Part shown: in pieces, positions 17,664 through 26,078 of the stretch | How positions within the stretch are numbered: the stretch's first letter is position 1 | Layout: every line of letters begins with the position of its first letter | NCBI GenBank assembly: GCA_946405205.1 | Contig: CAMJGL010000002.1 | Span: 1-64,000, forward strand | Direction of reading: 5' to 3' | DNA length: 64,000 bases | Origin: F23-B02 sp946405205 | GTDB lineage: Bacteria; Bacillota; Clostridia; Oscillospirales; Oscillospiraceae | Program-made: the position numbers and the translations under genes | The notes under the pieces: model-generated | Told to the model about the DNA's origin: nothing | Seen by the model: the letters and a program-made list of their open reading frames with translations, nothing else | The model's database searches: none

Positions 17664-17948
17664 ATGGAAGTCAGCAATAATCAAAAGGTTCAGGCCAAGA
17701 CCTATGCCCGCAACGATCTGCGCAGCAATGTGACTAATATCACGCGCGAGAGCGGCGAAATTCAAAACACCCTCGCTCTGCTCGACAGCCTTTTAAACGG
17801 TTCTCTAACGGGTATGGGCGGCAAGGCGTCAGCGCTCTGCCAGAAGGCCATAAGCGACCTGTCCCAGGCGATGCAGCATATAAATCAGGCAGGCTCGCAT
17901 ATCGACAAGCTCAAGACGACAGAGGAGGTGCCCGACGATGAATATTGA
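17664..17948 (+). CDS. Small helical-hairpin protein 3
   Basis: 94 residues, starting 2 bp after the preceding stop and overlapping the next gene by 11 bp. Helix one runs to about residue 45, then a Gly-rich turn (NGSLTGMGGKAS) and a second helix, ending in an acidic tail EEVPDDEY. Unrecognised; no export signal, no WXG. The Gly-rich turn sits where WXG100 proteins carry their motif. Confidence 0.78.
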   Translation: MEVSNNQKVQAKTYARNDLRSNVTNITRESGEIQNTLALLDSLLNGSLTGMGGKASALCQKAISDLSQAMQHINQAGSHIDKLKTTEEVPDDEY

Positions 17949-18198
17949 GGAGCTTTGCGGTCGGATTCACGCGGCTCTCGGGCGCATAGACTCCGGCATC
18001 GCGAATTTAGAGCGGGAGCGAAATTATATTCTGAGCACCATGAATAAATTGCAGTCAAACTTCGGCGATCAGAGCGCGGGTCAGCAGGCGGTAACGGAGC
18101 TGTACAGAGCCATAAACAGCATAGCCGCCGCCGATTCATCGCTTAACGCTTTGAGGGTGGAGCTTGGCAGATACACGGATGAAATAAAACGGCGATAG
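17938..18198 (+). CDS. Small helical-hairpin protein 4
   Basis: 86 residues; AGGAGG lies inside the previous gene, eight bases before the ATG. Two helices with turn QSNFGDQSAGQQ at about residues 40-52, then a second helix ending in the basic TDEIKRR. Shares the turn motif with protein 2. Its stop is followed 15 bp later by the Hsp70 start. Unknown function. Confidence 0.78.
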   Translation: MNIEELCGRIHAALGRIDSGIANLERERNYILSTMNKLQSNFGDQSAGQQAVTELYRAINSIAAADSSLNALRVELGRYTDEIKRR

Positions 18199-18213
18199 AT
18201 GGAGGATACACAT

Positions 18214-19791
18214 ATGGAACGAAAAGCCTTTGGCATTGACCTCGGCACTACATATTCGGCCATCGCGGTCTATGAGGACGGCGAAACACAGATACTTAAA
18301 AACGCGGAGGGCACGGAAACCACCCCCTCGGTCATATTCTTCACCGGCGTCACCTCTACAGGCGAAGACGATCTTTTAGTCGGTCAGGAGGCGAAAAACT
18401 CCGCGGAGACAGAGCCCGATAACGTTGTGCAGTTTATAAAGCGCAAGATGGGTCAGAACGGCCCGGCTGTAAATTTCCGCGCTCCCAGCGGCAAGAGCTA
18501 CACGCCGGAGATGCTCTCGTCATTTATCCTGCGCAAGCTCTGTCAGGACGCAGAGCAGTATGTCGGCGAGGGCGAGATACGCGACGTTGTCATAACCGTG
18601 CCCGCATATTTTGACGACGCCCGCCGCACCGCGACAAAGCAGGCCGGCGTCATTGCGGGTCTGAACGTCCTCGCCGTCGTAAACGAACCCACCGCAGCGG
18701 CCATTGCCTACGGCTTTGGCAGGGATACCGACGCGCGCGTGCTCGTTTATGACCTCGGCGGCGGCACTTTTGACGTCACCATCATGGATATCAAGGGCAA
18801 GCACTTTGACACGCTGGCCACCGGCGGCGATTCCATGCTCGGCGGCTATAACTTTGACGGCAGGCTCTCCGAGCTTATCCAGAAAAAGCTCGCAGAGCAG
18901 GGTGCTGAGCTCGACGACGATGATGACCTACTGTTCGCCGAGATACGCGAGAAGGCCGAGCGCGCAAAGCGCATGCTTACCGATAAGGAAACGGCGCGAC
19001 TGCGGCTGAGAGGCATAAAGCAGGCCGTGGAGATCACCCGCGAGGAGTTTGAGGAAGCCACCGCAGACCTGCTAAAACGCACTCAGGTGAAGCTCGAACA
19101 GGTGATGGCGGATAAGAACATCACATGGGACGAGATAGACGAACTGCTTGTAATCGGCGGCTCGACCCGCATGCCGATGGTCAAAAAGATGCTAGAATCG
19201 CTCTCGGGCAAGCAGGTGAAATACAAGGTCGACCCAGACACGGCTGTAGCTCAGGGCGCAGCTATCTTCGCCAGCACCTTTGAGCCGGACGCCGAGAGCG
19301 GTGAGCCCCGCCGCGACGCCAGAACGGCAAATGCGGAGGGCGCAGGCGGCGCTCTGGCAAACCAGATCACCATTTCCGACGTTACAAGTCAGTCCCTCGG
19401 CGTCGTCCTGCTCGATTCCGCGGCAAACCGTAAATACAATCAGGTGATTATCCCGCGCAACAGCAAAATACCCACCACCTGCTCGCAGACGGCCTACACC
19501 GTCGTCGATAACCAGACGGAGCTTCTCGTTCAGGTAACTGAGGGCAATGACGCAGAGCTGGAGTTTGTCAAGATAGTCGGCGAGAGCACGCTGTCGATAC
19601 CCGCCTACCCCAAGGGCTCGCCCGTTGAGATAATCTATGCCTACGACCCGGATCAGATGGTGACTATCGAGGTCATCGACAAGGTCGCCGACAAAAGCCT
19701 CGGCACATTTGAGGTCGACCGCTCCTCGAATATGAGCGCGGAGGAAGTCGCCCTCGCCGCCGAGATAGTGGGCAGAACAAACGTGGAATAA
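18214..19791 (+). CDS. Hsp70 (DnaK) paralogue lacking the C-terminal lid
   Basis: 525 residues from ATG 18214 (GGAGG eight bases before). The nucleotide-binding domain is complete: GIDLGTTYSAIAV, PAYFDDARRTATKQAG, NEPTAAAIAYGFG, VYDLGGGTFDVTI and VIGGSTRMPMVKKM. The substrate-binding beta domain follows (SLGVVLL, IIPRNSKIPT, VDNQTELLVQV) and the protein ends shortly after, lacking the helical lid of about 100 residues that covers bound peptide in DnaK. The hydrophobic interdomain linker, normally VLLLDV, reads ITISDV. This is a specialised Hsp70, probably with altered allostery and substrate holding. Its dedicated GrpE-like and J-like partners are the next genes. Confidence 0.93.
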   Translation: MERKAFGIDLGTTYSAIAVYEDGETQILKNAEGTETTPSVIFFTGVTSTGEDDLLVGQEAKNSAETEPDNVVQFIKRKMGQNGPAVNFRAPSGKSYTPEMLSSFILRKLCQDAEQYVGEGEIRDVVITVPAYFDDARRTATKQAGVIAGLNVLAVVNEPTAAAIAYGFGRDTDARVLVYDLGGGTFDVTIMDIKGKHFDTLATGGDSMLGGYNFDGRLSELIQKKLAEQGAELDDDDDLLFAEIREKAERAKRMLTDKETARLRLRGIKQAVEITREEFEEATADLLKRTQVKLEQVMADKNITWDEIDELLVIGGSTRMPMVKKMLESLSGKQVKYKVDPDTAVAQGAAIFASTFEPDAESGEPRRDARTANAEGAGGALANQITISDVTSQSLGVVLLDSAANRKYNQVIIPRNSKIPTTCSQTAYTVVDNQTELLVQVTEGNDAELEFVKIVGESTLSIPAYPKGSPVEIIYAYDPDQMVTIEVIDKVADKSLGTFEVDRSSNMSAEEVALAAEIVGRTNVE

Positions 19792-19803
19792 GGAGAGTGA
19801 CGC

Positions 19804-20319
19804 ATGGAAAATCCCGAGGATATTGTAAAGACGGAAGCCGCGCCCGATGACGGAAAGCTTGCGGCTGTTGAAAATGAGCTTCATGAGCTGCGCTCGGAGC
19901 TAACTGCCCTGCGCGATCTGTTCTCTCGCAGGCTTATGAATGACAAGCAGAAGGCAGAGCTTATCCAGACGCTCACGGCAGGCGCAAATTTTGCCTGCAT
20001 AGAGCCGTTTCTCTATGATCTCATCCTGCTGCTCGATCGCATCGACGGCTCAGATGACGAGCTTGTGCAGTCTGTTCAGGAGGAGCTTATGGAGATACTC
20101 GAGCGGCGCGGCGTCGAGAAGATAGAGGTGGCAAGCGAGTTTGATCCCCGCCTGTGCAAGGCCGTTCGCGTCGTCGAGAGCGAGGATGCAGGCGCCATGC
20201 GCATCGGCGGAGTTTTGCGCAGCGGATACACTTTTGCCGGTCGGGTGGTACGTCCGGCGGAGGTCGTTGTAATCAAGCCGAAAAAGCCTGATGAGCCGGA
20301 AGAGAGCACGGTACAATGA
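19804..20319 (+). CDS. GrpE-like nucleotide exchange factor
   Basis: 171 residues. An N-terminal helix (~15-45, KLAAVENELHELRSELTAL), a four-helix-like middle, and a C-terminal beta wing with FDPRLCKAVRVVE and GYTFAGRVVRPAEVVV, the GrpE pattern for contact with the Hsp70 nucleotide domain. The long paired helix of housekeeping GrpE is shortened. It follows the Hsp70 gene by 12 bp and overlaps the next gene by ATGA, so it most likely serves this Hsp70 specifically. Confidence 0.8.
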   Translation: MENPEDIVKTEAAPDDGKLAAVENELHELRSELTALRDLFSRRLMNDKQKAELIQTLTAGANFACIEPFLYDLILLLDRIDGSDDELVQSVQEELMEILERRGVEKIEVASEFDPRLCKAVRVVESEDAGAMRIGGVLRSGYTFAGRVVRPAEVVVIKPKKPDEPEESTVQ

Positions 20320-22031
20320 TAAATTACTACGAAGAGCTAAAGCTTGACAAAAGCCGTTCCGCGAGCGAGCTTGCGGACGATCTCATCAGGCTCGAGAGCG
20401 TTTGGACGGATCGCGCCGCCACCCGCCCGGAGAAGTCGATGGAGATGCTGACGCTGATAGCGCAGGCGAAAAAAGTCTTTGCCTCGGAAGCCTCCAAAGC
20501 CGACTACGAGCGCAGGCTTTTCGCTCCGCCAAAGCCCGACGAGGCAGCCGACCCCGACGCCGCGCGCAGAGCCGAGTTTGAAAAATGGAGCAAGACCGCC
20601 GAAGACTACTATTCCCGCGGGGAGCTGGACATGGCGAAAACGGCGCTTGGCCGCGCCATGCCGAACGCCGACGAGAACGATTTTGCCTTCATGAACCTTG
20701 CGGCACAGATCTATAACGAAAACGACGAGACCTCGGTAGCTCTCGACTACATAAACAAGGCCATTCTGCTCGCACCCGAGCTTGCGGAGCTGTACCTCAC
20801 CAAAGCGGATGTTTTGCAGAGCCTTTATATTGAGGAGCGTCAGCACCGCTACGGAAATCCGCAGCTTCACTTCCGGCAGATGAAAGATATGCTGCGCATG
20901 GCATCGCAAAAGGCGAAGGCGCAGGGCGATAAGCCCACGCAGTCCCGCGCGGACGGAATATTGGCCTACACCTGCTATTTTAACGACGCAGGCAGCGGCG
21001 AGGACAAAGCCCTCGGAGAGCGGCTTGCTATAGAAGCCGTTAAAAGCGGCGACGCTTCCGGCCTTGGTCAGCGGGTGCTCGATGATCTGGCAAAGAAGCG
21101 TGACGCCGCCGACAGAGCGGCAAAGCTCGAGCAGGAGCGCCGGGCGGAGCTGGAGCGGAAAGAGCGCGAACGTCAGGCGGCAGCCGAGCGCGCCGAGCAG
21201 GAGCGGCTGGAGGCCGAGAGGCTCGCCGAGCTTAAAAAGAAAAAGGCCGCAGCCGCAAAACGCCGCCGGCGCATCATCGCGCTGTCCTTAGCTCTGTCCT
21301 TAGTTCTGATTCTCATACTCGCGGGCGGCTTTTCGATGCGGCGTAAGCTGGTGCTCGTCGGAGATCACGTTAATTACTCCTTCGACTCTGCAAGCGGCGA
21401 GCTGCGCATCAGCGGCAGAGGGGAGACATGGGACTTTCCCTTAACGGGTATTTTCGGCCACGGCGGTATCCGTGCGCCATGGGATGAACACCGATTCTTC
21501 GGAGTAACGAATACTTTAGAGCCGATTTTGGACATTATCGCAAAGCGGCCTGATTTCACTCAGAATGACGTCCAATCTTTGGTCATTGAGGACGGCATCA
21601 CCTATATCGGGAAAAATCTGTTCCAGTATTTTGGCTCGATCACCGACGTCACGATACCCGAGAGCGTAAAAGGTATCCAAAGCTGGGCATTTGAGAGCTG
21701 CGGCAACGCTGTTATCCATCTTCCGGGCAGCATTGAATATGTGAGCAGTAGCGCTTTCTCCGGCTGCAAGGCCGTGGAATACGACGGCACGTTAGAGGAT
21801 TGGCTGCGGCTTTGCGGAGATTATTACAATGTCTTCGACAGCGGCGTTTTAACGGTCCAATGCAGCAACGGGCATATCGAGCGGCCCGAAGTGTATGGCG
21901 AGATCGACGTCTATTACGACGGCACATGTCAGGATATGCAGGAGCTGCTGGCGTCTCTGTCCACGGAGGTGGAGAGCACCGTGACCATCCATTGCTCCGA
22001 CGGGAACATTGTGCTTAACAGTGAATACTAA
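20316..22031 (+). CDS. J-like/TPR protein with membrane anchor and outer leucine-rich repeats
   Basis: 571 residues. Residues 1-70 resemble a J-domain (NYYEELKLDKSRSASELADD at the start, KKVFASEASKADYERRL at the end) but the HPD tripeptide is replaced: the loop reads VWTDRAATRP. TPR-like helices span ~85-165, a charged Glu/Arg/Lys coiled coil ~245-310, then one transmembrane helix (~322-340) after KRRRR. The part beyond has LRR_5/BspA-type repeats (VTIPESVKGIQSWAFESCG, LPGSIEYVSSSAFSGC). By the positive-inside rule the J-like part is cytoplasmic and the repeats are extracellular. It could tether the Hsp70 to the membrane and sense or display something outside; without HPD, stimulation of ATP hydrolysis is doubtful. 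Confidence 0.82.
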   Translation: MINYYEELKLDKSRSASELADDLIRLESVWTDRAATRPEKSMEMLTLIAQAKKVFASEASKADYERRLFAPPKPDEAADPDAARRAEFEKWSKTAEDYYSRGELDMAKTALGRAMPNADENDFAFMNLAAQIYNENDETSVALDYINKAILLAPELAELYLTKADVLQSLYIEERQHRYGNPQLHFRQMKDMLRMASQKAKAQGDKPTQSRADGILAYTCYFNDAGSGEDKALGERLAIEAVKSGDASGLGQRVLDDLAKKRDAADRAAKLEQERRAELERKERERQAAAERAEQERLEAERLAELKKKKAAAAKRRRRIIALSLALSLVLILILAGGFSMRRKLVLVGDHVNYSFDSASGELRISGRGETWDFPLTGIFGHGGIRAPWDEHRFFGVTNTLEPILDIIAKRPDFTQNDVQSLVIEDGITYIGKNLFQYFGSITDVTIPESVKGIQSWAFESCGNAVIHLPGSIEYVSSSAFSGCKAVEYDGTLEDWLRLCGDYYNVFDSGVLTVQCSNGHIERPEVYGEIDVYYDGTCQDMQELLASLSTEVESTVTIHCSDGNIVLNSEY

Positions 22032-22060
22032 TTTTCAAAAATAGAGAGAGGATGTATGGG

Positions 22061-23350
22061 ATGACAAACTTTTATGAAGAGTTGAAGCTGGACAAGGCCA
22101 TGTCCTCTGCCGAGCTTCAGGATAACCTGATACGTCTGGAGAGCATATGGACAGACAGAGCCAGCACCCGCCCGGAGAAGGCGACAGAGATGCTGGCGCT
22201 GATTGCTCAGGCCAAAAAGGTCTTTGCCTCCGAGACCTCCAAGGCCGCCTACGACAGGGAGCTTTACGCACCACCGAAAATTGAGGAGGCTGCCGATCCC
22301 GAGGCCGCGCGCAAGGCCGAGTTTGAAAAATGGAGGGACACCGCCCGCGATTATCTGTCCCGCGGGGAAAACGACATGGCGAAAACCGCGCTCGAGCGCG
22401 CCCTGCCTAATGCGGATGAAAACGATTTTTCTTTCCTCGATATGGCGGCGCATATCTGCAAGCTAAACGGCGAGTATCAGGCAGCGCTCTCCCACATAAA
22501 CAAGGCCATTTTGGTTGCCCCCGACCTTGCAGACCTCTACATAACCAAGGCGCAGGTATATGAGTCGCTTTATCATGAAGAGAACAATGCTCGCAACAAG
22601 GATGCCGCGCTCGCCCTCCGTCAGGCGCGCGAGACCATGCGTATGGCGTCGGACAAGGCCGCGAGGCAGGGCGATACCGCCGCTCAGGCTCGCGCCGACG
22701 GTGCCTTGGCTTTCCTTCTGTATTTCAACGAGCCGAGGGACGTCGCCACGGCCGAAAAATACGCTAAAAGAGCCCTTGAAAACGGCGACAGCTTTGGCAA
22801 CGCCAAGAGAGTTCTGGATGACCTTGCCGCGTCCCGTGATGCCGCCGAGAAAGCCGCAAAGCTCGAGCAGGAACGTCGTGCGGAGCTGGCGAAGAAAAAC
22901 GCCGCCGAGCGCGAGCGGCAGGCAAAGCTCGAGCAGGAGCGGCAGCAGAAAATTGCGGCAGCGGATGCGGCACAGAAAAAAGCAAATTCCCTGTATGTGT
23001 TCGGCTGGATAGCCGTAGTGCTGTCGTTTGCGCTGGTCTTCGTTATAAAGCAGCCGGCTACCGCCGTGCTTGTGGCGCTCATTGCCCTCGGCAGCGTCGC
23101 GCTGCTAAACTACGCCGATAACTTCAAAAATGTCTTCGGCTCCAACGTAGTCATAGGCGCAAGCTTTGTTTTGGGCTTCACGAACAGCTTCATAACGGCG
23201 ACCGCCGCCTATGATATGATCGGACACAACGCCTCCGGCGCGGGCAAAACCTGGATCATCTTCGGTATCCTGCTCGCCATATACGCCGCCGTCATCTTCA
23301 TCGCAAAGGCGATAGGCAAGCGAGCAAGCAAGCGGACAAATTATAAATAA
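22061..23350 (+). CDS. J-like/TPR protein with four C-terminal membrane helices
   Basis: 429 residues. I chose ATG 22061 (GAGAGG nine bases upstream) over 22052 because it aligns the N-terminus with the previous protein (MTNFYEELKLDK against MINYYEELKLDK). The same J-like domain without HPD (IWTDRASTRP), the same TPR-like middle and charged coil (~255-300), then about four transmembrane helices (~305-420) instead of leucine-rich repeats. Clearly a tandem paralogue of the preceding gene with a different membrane module. Presumably another membrane docking point for the Hsp70. Confidence 0.82.
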   Translation: MTNFYEELKLDKAMSSAELQDNLIRLESIWTDRASTRPEKATEMLALIAQAKKVFASETSKAAYDRELYAPPKIEEAADPEAARKAEFEKWRDTARDYLSRGENDMAKTALERALPNADENDFSFLDMAAHICKLNGEYQAALSHINKAILVAPDLADLYITKAQVYESLYHEENNARNKDAALALRQARETMRMASDKAARQGDTAAQARADGALAFLLYFNEPRDVATAEKYAKRALENGDSFGNAKRVLDDLAASRDAAEKAAKLEQERRAELAKKNAAERERQAKLEQERQQKIAAADAAQKKANSLYVFGWIAVVLSFALVFVIKQPATAVLVALIALGSVALLNYADNFKNVFGSNVVIGASFVLGFTNSFITATAAYDMIGHNASGAGKTWIIFGILLAIYAAVIFIAKAIGKRASKRTNYK

Positions 23351-23367
23351 AAAAGGAGATAGATATT

Positions 23368-25026
23368 GTGGGAAGCATAAAAACAGATTCCATTGAATTT
23401 GCCACGCAAAGATCACTGAAAGATCTTACAAATGCCCTGCGTCGGGCGATAAGCACCACCAAAGCGCAGGTGGATCGGCTCGAGGCGGATGACGATCCCC
23501 TCGGCAACGACGACGTTCAGCCCCAGGTCGCGGTGCTTCTGTCCGGCCGCAGCCTCATGATCGGCACTCGTATGTGGGGCGTACAGGTGTATCTGTACGA
23601 TTTTGGCGACCGCCGCTTCGGCGAGCTTGTCGCTCTGGGCGAGAGTTTTCTTTCCGGTGCTCTGAACAGCTACTACAACGGCGAAAACTTCCAGCTTGGC
23701 GACAGCAAAAAGCGCAGCGCTCAGATACTTTCCATTCTCACGGAAAACGACCCGACCGCCCTGATCGGCGATCAGATTGATGCGGCTCTCGATCAGGAAG
23801 AAGCCGCGATTGCTGCGCAGTCCGCGCCCGCATCTTCCGTCGTGCCCGCTGTTTCGCCCGACGGCGTTGACCCTCTCAAAAGCGAACTCTACACCAGCAT
23901 TTACAAGCTCAGATGCGGCCTCAGCCGGGAGGAGTACGCCAATGCCGCCCACGCTCTGTTTTCCAATGCCTGCGTGGAATTTGCGGACAATAACCCCGAT
24001 TTTCCGGCTTGCAGCGAGCTGAAGCTCATCTACGCCATGGGCACGGGGGAAGGCAGCGAGGACAGGTATGTTTACCAGCCGTATCTTGACCTGTTCCCGG
24101 ATCAGGGCGCTGCGGTGAAAACGGCGTTCACGGCGCTGATGGACTGGGTGGGGGCACACCCCGACGACGTCAAGGCGCTCTGCCTTATAGCGGGCGGCTC
24201 TTCGTCGGTGGATGCCTTTGACGCCGTAAACGAGCGCTTGTACGACGTTCTCGTTCAGGAGAGCCTTGGGGTCAATGTTGAGAATGTTCTCCTGCTGTGG
24301 ACGGAGCTGGCTCTGGCCGCGGATTTCGAGTCATGGTATATCGACCAGTTCGGTGTGCGCGAGGGTGAGGTTCCGCCCGCGCCCGTACAGCCCGCACCGC
24401 AGGTCAGCAGCGCGCCAAAGGCTGCGCCGAGCACTGCTCCGAAGGCGGCGTCCTCCTCCGCCGGAGCGGGCACAGCCGCTGCCTCTGCCGATAAATTCAT
24501 GCCGCTGGCGGATAATCCCGAGGGGCGCAAGATCGCACTGATCTGCGCCGGAGTCTCGACGGCGCTGAATTTGTTCCTGCTATTGGCGGGAAAAGCAGCT
24601 TTCACCGCGATTCTTGCTCCCGCGATCCTGTTCGTTTTGCTGATGATGAACAAGGATGTTGATTCTTATCTTATGGCGATCCCCATAACGCTCAATACAG
24701 TTTTGAGCCTGTTGAATATTTTGAATCTCTCAAATTATATGGTCGTTCCTGCTATATTTTACATCTTTTTCCTGATAAGCGCCGCCGCAGCCGTTGTGTA
24801 TTGGCTTCTGGCGCTTAAAAAGGCGCTTCCGACCAATAAGGCGACGGGTCTGCTGCTCCTGCTGTTTGCAGTGATTGCCCTGCTCGATCTGATCAACCTG
24901 TTTAGCGCACTCAGCTATGGCATTATATCCGCACTAAGCGTCCTCGCGGGCATAGCATACATCGTATCGTATTTTGCGGCGATTTTCTTTGCAGGCAAGC
25001 ACCTGCTGGGCTCGCTTAAAAAATAA
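23368..25026 (+). CDS. Unknown multi-pass membrane protein of the Hsp70/FtsK cluster
   Basis: 552 residues from a GTG start (AAGGAGA eight bases upstream). Residues ~1-130 and ~165-325 are two soluble regions I do not recognise; the first includes VQPQVAVLLSGRSLMIGTRM. A low-complexity Pro/Ala/Ser linker covers ~332-375, followed by about five hydrophobic helices to the C-terminus (~390-550). Linker plus helices suggest a cytoplasmic domain on a flexible stalk. Last gene of the tight 14.7-25.0 kb run, 17 bp after the J-like gene, so probably part of the same machine. Confidence 0.8.
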   Translation: MGSIKTDSIEFATQRSLKDLTNALRRAISTTKAQVDRLEADDDPLGNDDVQPQVAVLLSGRSLMIGTRMWGVQVYLYDFGDRRFGELVALGESFLSGALNSYYNGENFQLGDSKKRSAQILSILTENDPTALIGDQIDAALDQEEAAIAAQSAPASSVVPAVSPDGVDPLKSELYTSIYKLRCGLSREEYANAAHALFSNACVEFADNNPDFPACSELKLIYAMGTGEGSEDRYVYQPYLDLFPDQGAAVKTAFTALMDWVGAHPDDVKALCLIAGGSSSVDAFDAVNERLYDVLVQESLGVNVENVLLLWTELALAADFESWYIDQFGVREGEVPPAPVQPAPQVSSAPKAAPSTAPKAASSSAGAGTAAASADKFMPLADNPEGRKIALICAGVSTALNLFLLLAGKAAFTAILAPAILFVLLMMNKDVDSYLMAIPITLNTVLSLLNILNLSNYMVVPAIFYIFFLISAAAAVVYWLLALKKALPTNKATGLLLLLFAVIALLDLINLFSALSYGIISALSVLAGIAYIVSYFAAIFFAGKHLLGSLKK

Positions 25027-25046
25027 TATCCCACAATCAAAACCTC

Positions 25047-25925
25047 ATGAATTGCACCCCATTTGTTAGACAGTATGATATACTATCTAACCGTGACAGA
25101 TACAAATCCTTTTCTGTCAGAACCGAAAAACAGAATGAAGCATACCTTAATACCCGTCTGCTCAATATTTGCAGGAAAAAGATAAAGGACGAATTCGGCG
25201 TTAAGCTTTGCAAGCTGTATAAGCATAACTGGTATCTTGAGCTGTATTGCCAATATCTGACGCGTGATACGAAATGGAACCGCAGACAATACATATTTAT
25301 GGACGAGGCGCAAGACCTCAGCGTATCCGAACTTGAGCTCATAAATAAAATCAATTCTTATTCCGAGGATGCAGGCGAATTCCATATTGCATACACACCG
25401 GTGATAAATGTTTTCGGCGATGTAAATCAAATGATCACCGAGCACGGAATAAGAACCTGGGATTCCGTTGATTTTATTTCCGACCGGTACGAGCTGGATG
25501 AAAACTTCCGAAACCCGAACCAGATCGTCGATTTCTGCAACAGCCGTCTTCCGTATAAAATGCAGAAGATCGGCGTAGACATGGAACCGGTGGGTGAATA
25601 CAAAACCATAGACGATGCAATCAAAAATTGCCCGGATATATGTTCAGGAGCTGTTTTCGTGGTCAAAGACGAATACGCTGAGGAAGATCTGAAGCATGAG
25701 CTGGCAGGAAAAGACCTGCGGGATTATACGGTTTACACTGTTAAGTCCGTAAAGGGCCTCGAATTCAAAGAGGTATTTGTTTTTGACAGAGATATGTGCG
25801 ATAACGAAAAATATATTGCATATTCCCGGGCGCTTGCAAAGCTGAATGTTATCAGCTCTCTGCCCCGGGTGCTCGACCCTGCAGCGCAGCTGTATGTAGA
25901 TGGGGAAGACACAGCAGAAGAATAA
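25047..25925 (+). pseudogene. UvrD/HelD-like helicase fragment lacking motif I
   Basis: A 292-codon frame with the later superfamily 1 helicase motifs in order: YIFMDEAQDLS (Walker B), VFGDVNQMI (III), LDENFRNPNQIVDF (IV), TVKSVKGLEFKEVFVF (V) and YIAYSRAL (VI). The Walker A motif and the N-terminal half are absent, and no ribosome site precedes the first ATG 20 bp after the previous gene. It is more AT-rich than its neighbours. Probably a 5'-truncated remnant left by insertion next to the cluster. An intact protein using a partner for ATP binding is less likely. Confidence 0.75.
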
Positions 25926-25929
25926 TTTA

Positions 25930-25965
25930 TGCAGATGTTGCCGCCGCCGGCGACATCTGCTATTT
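25930..25965 (+). terminator. Terminator hairpin after the helicase fragment
   Basis: GCAGATGTTGCCG pairs with CGGCGACATCTGC (one wobble), followed by TATTTTAAAA. The end of the upstream transcription unit is placed here. Confidence 0.65.
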
Positions 25966-26078
25966 TAAAAATATAACATAAATCTTAACAGCACCAGAGG
26001 TAATCATGATATTTGAATTCCCGCCCGGTGCGTGCTAAACTGTGTATTATACAAAGCTTTATCCGCGGGAGGTATCGT

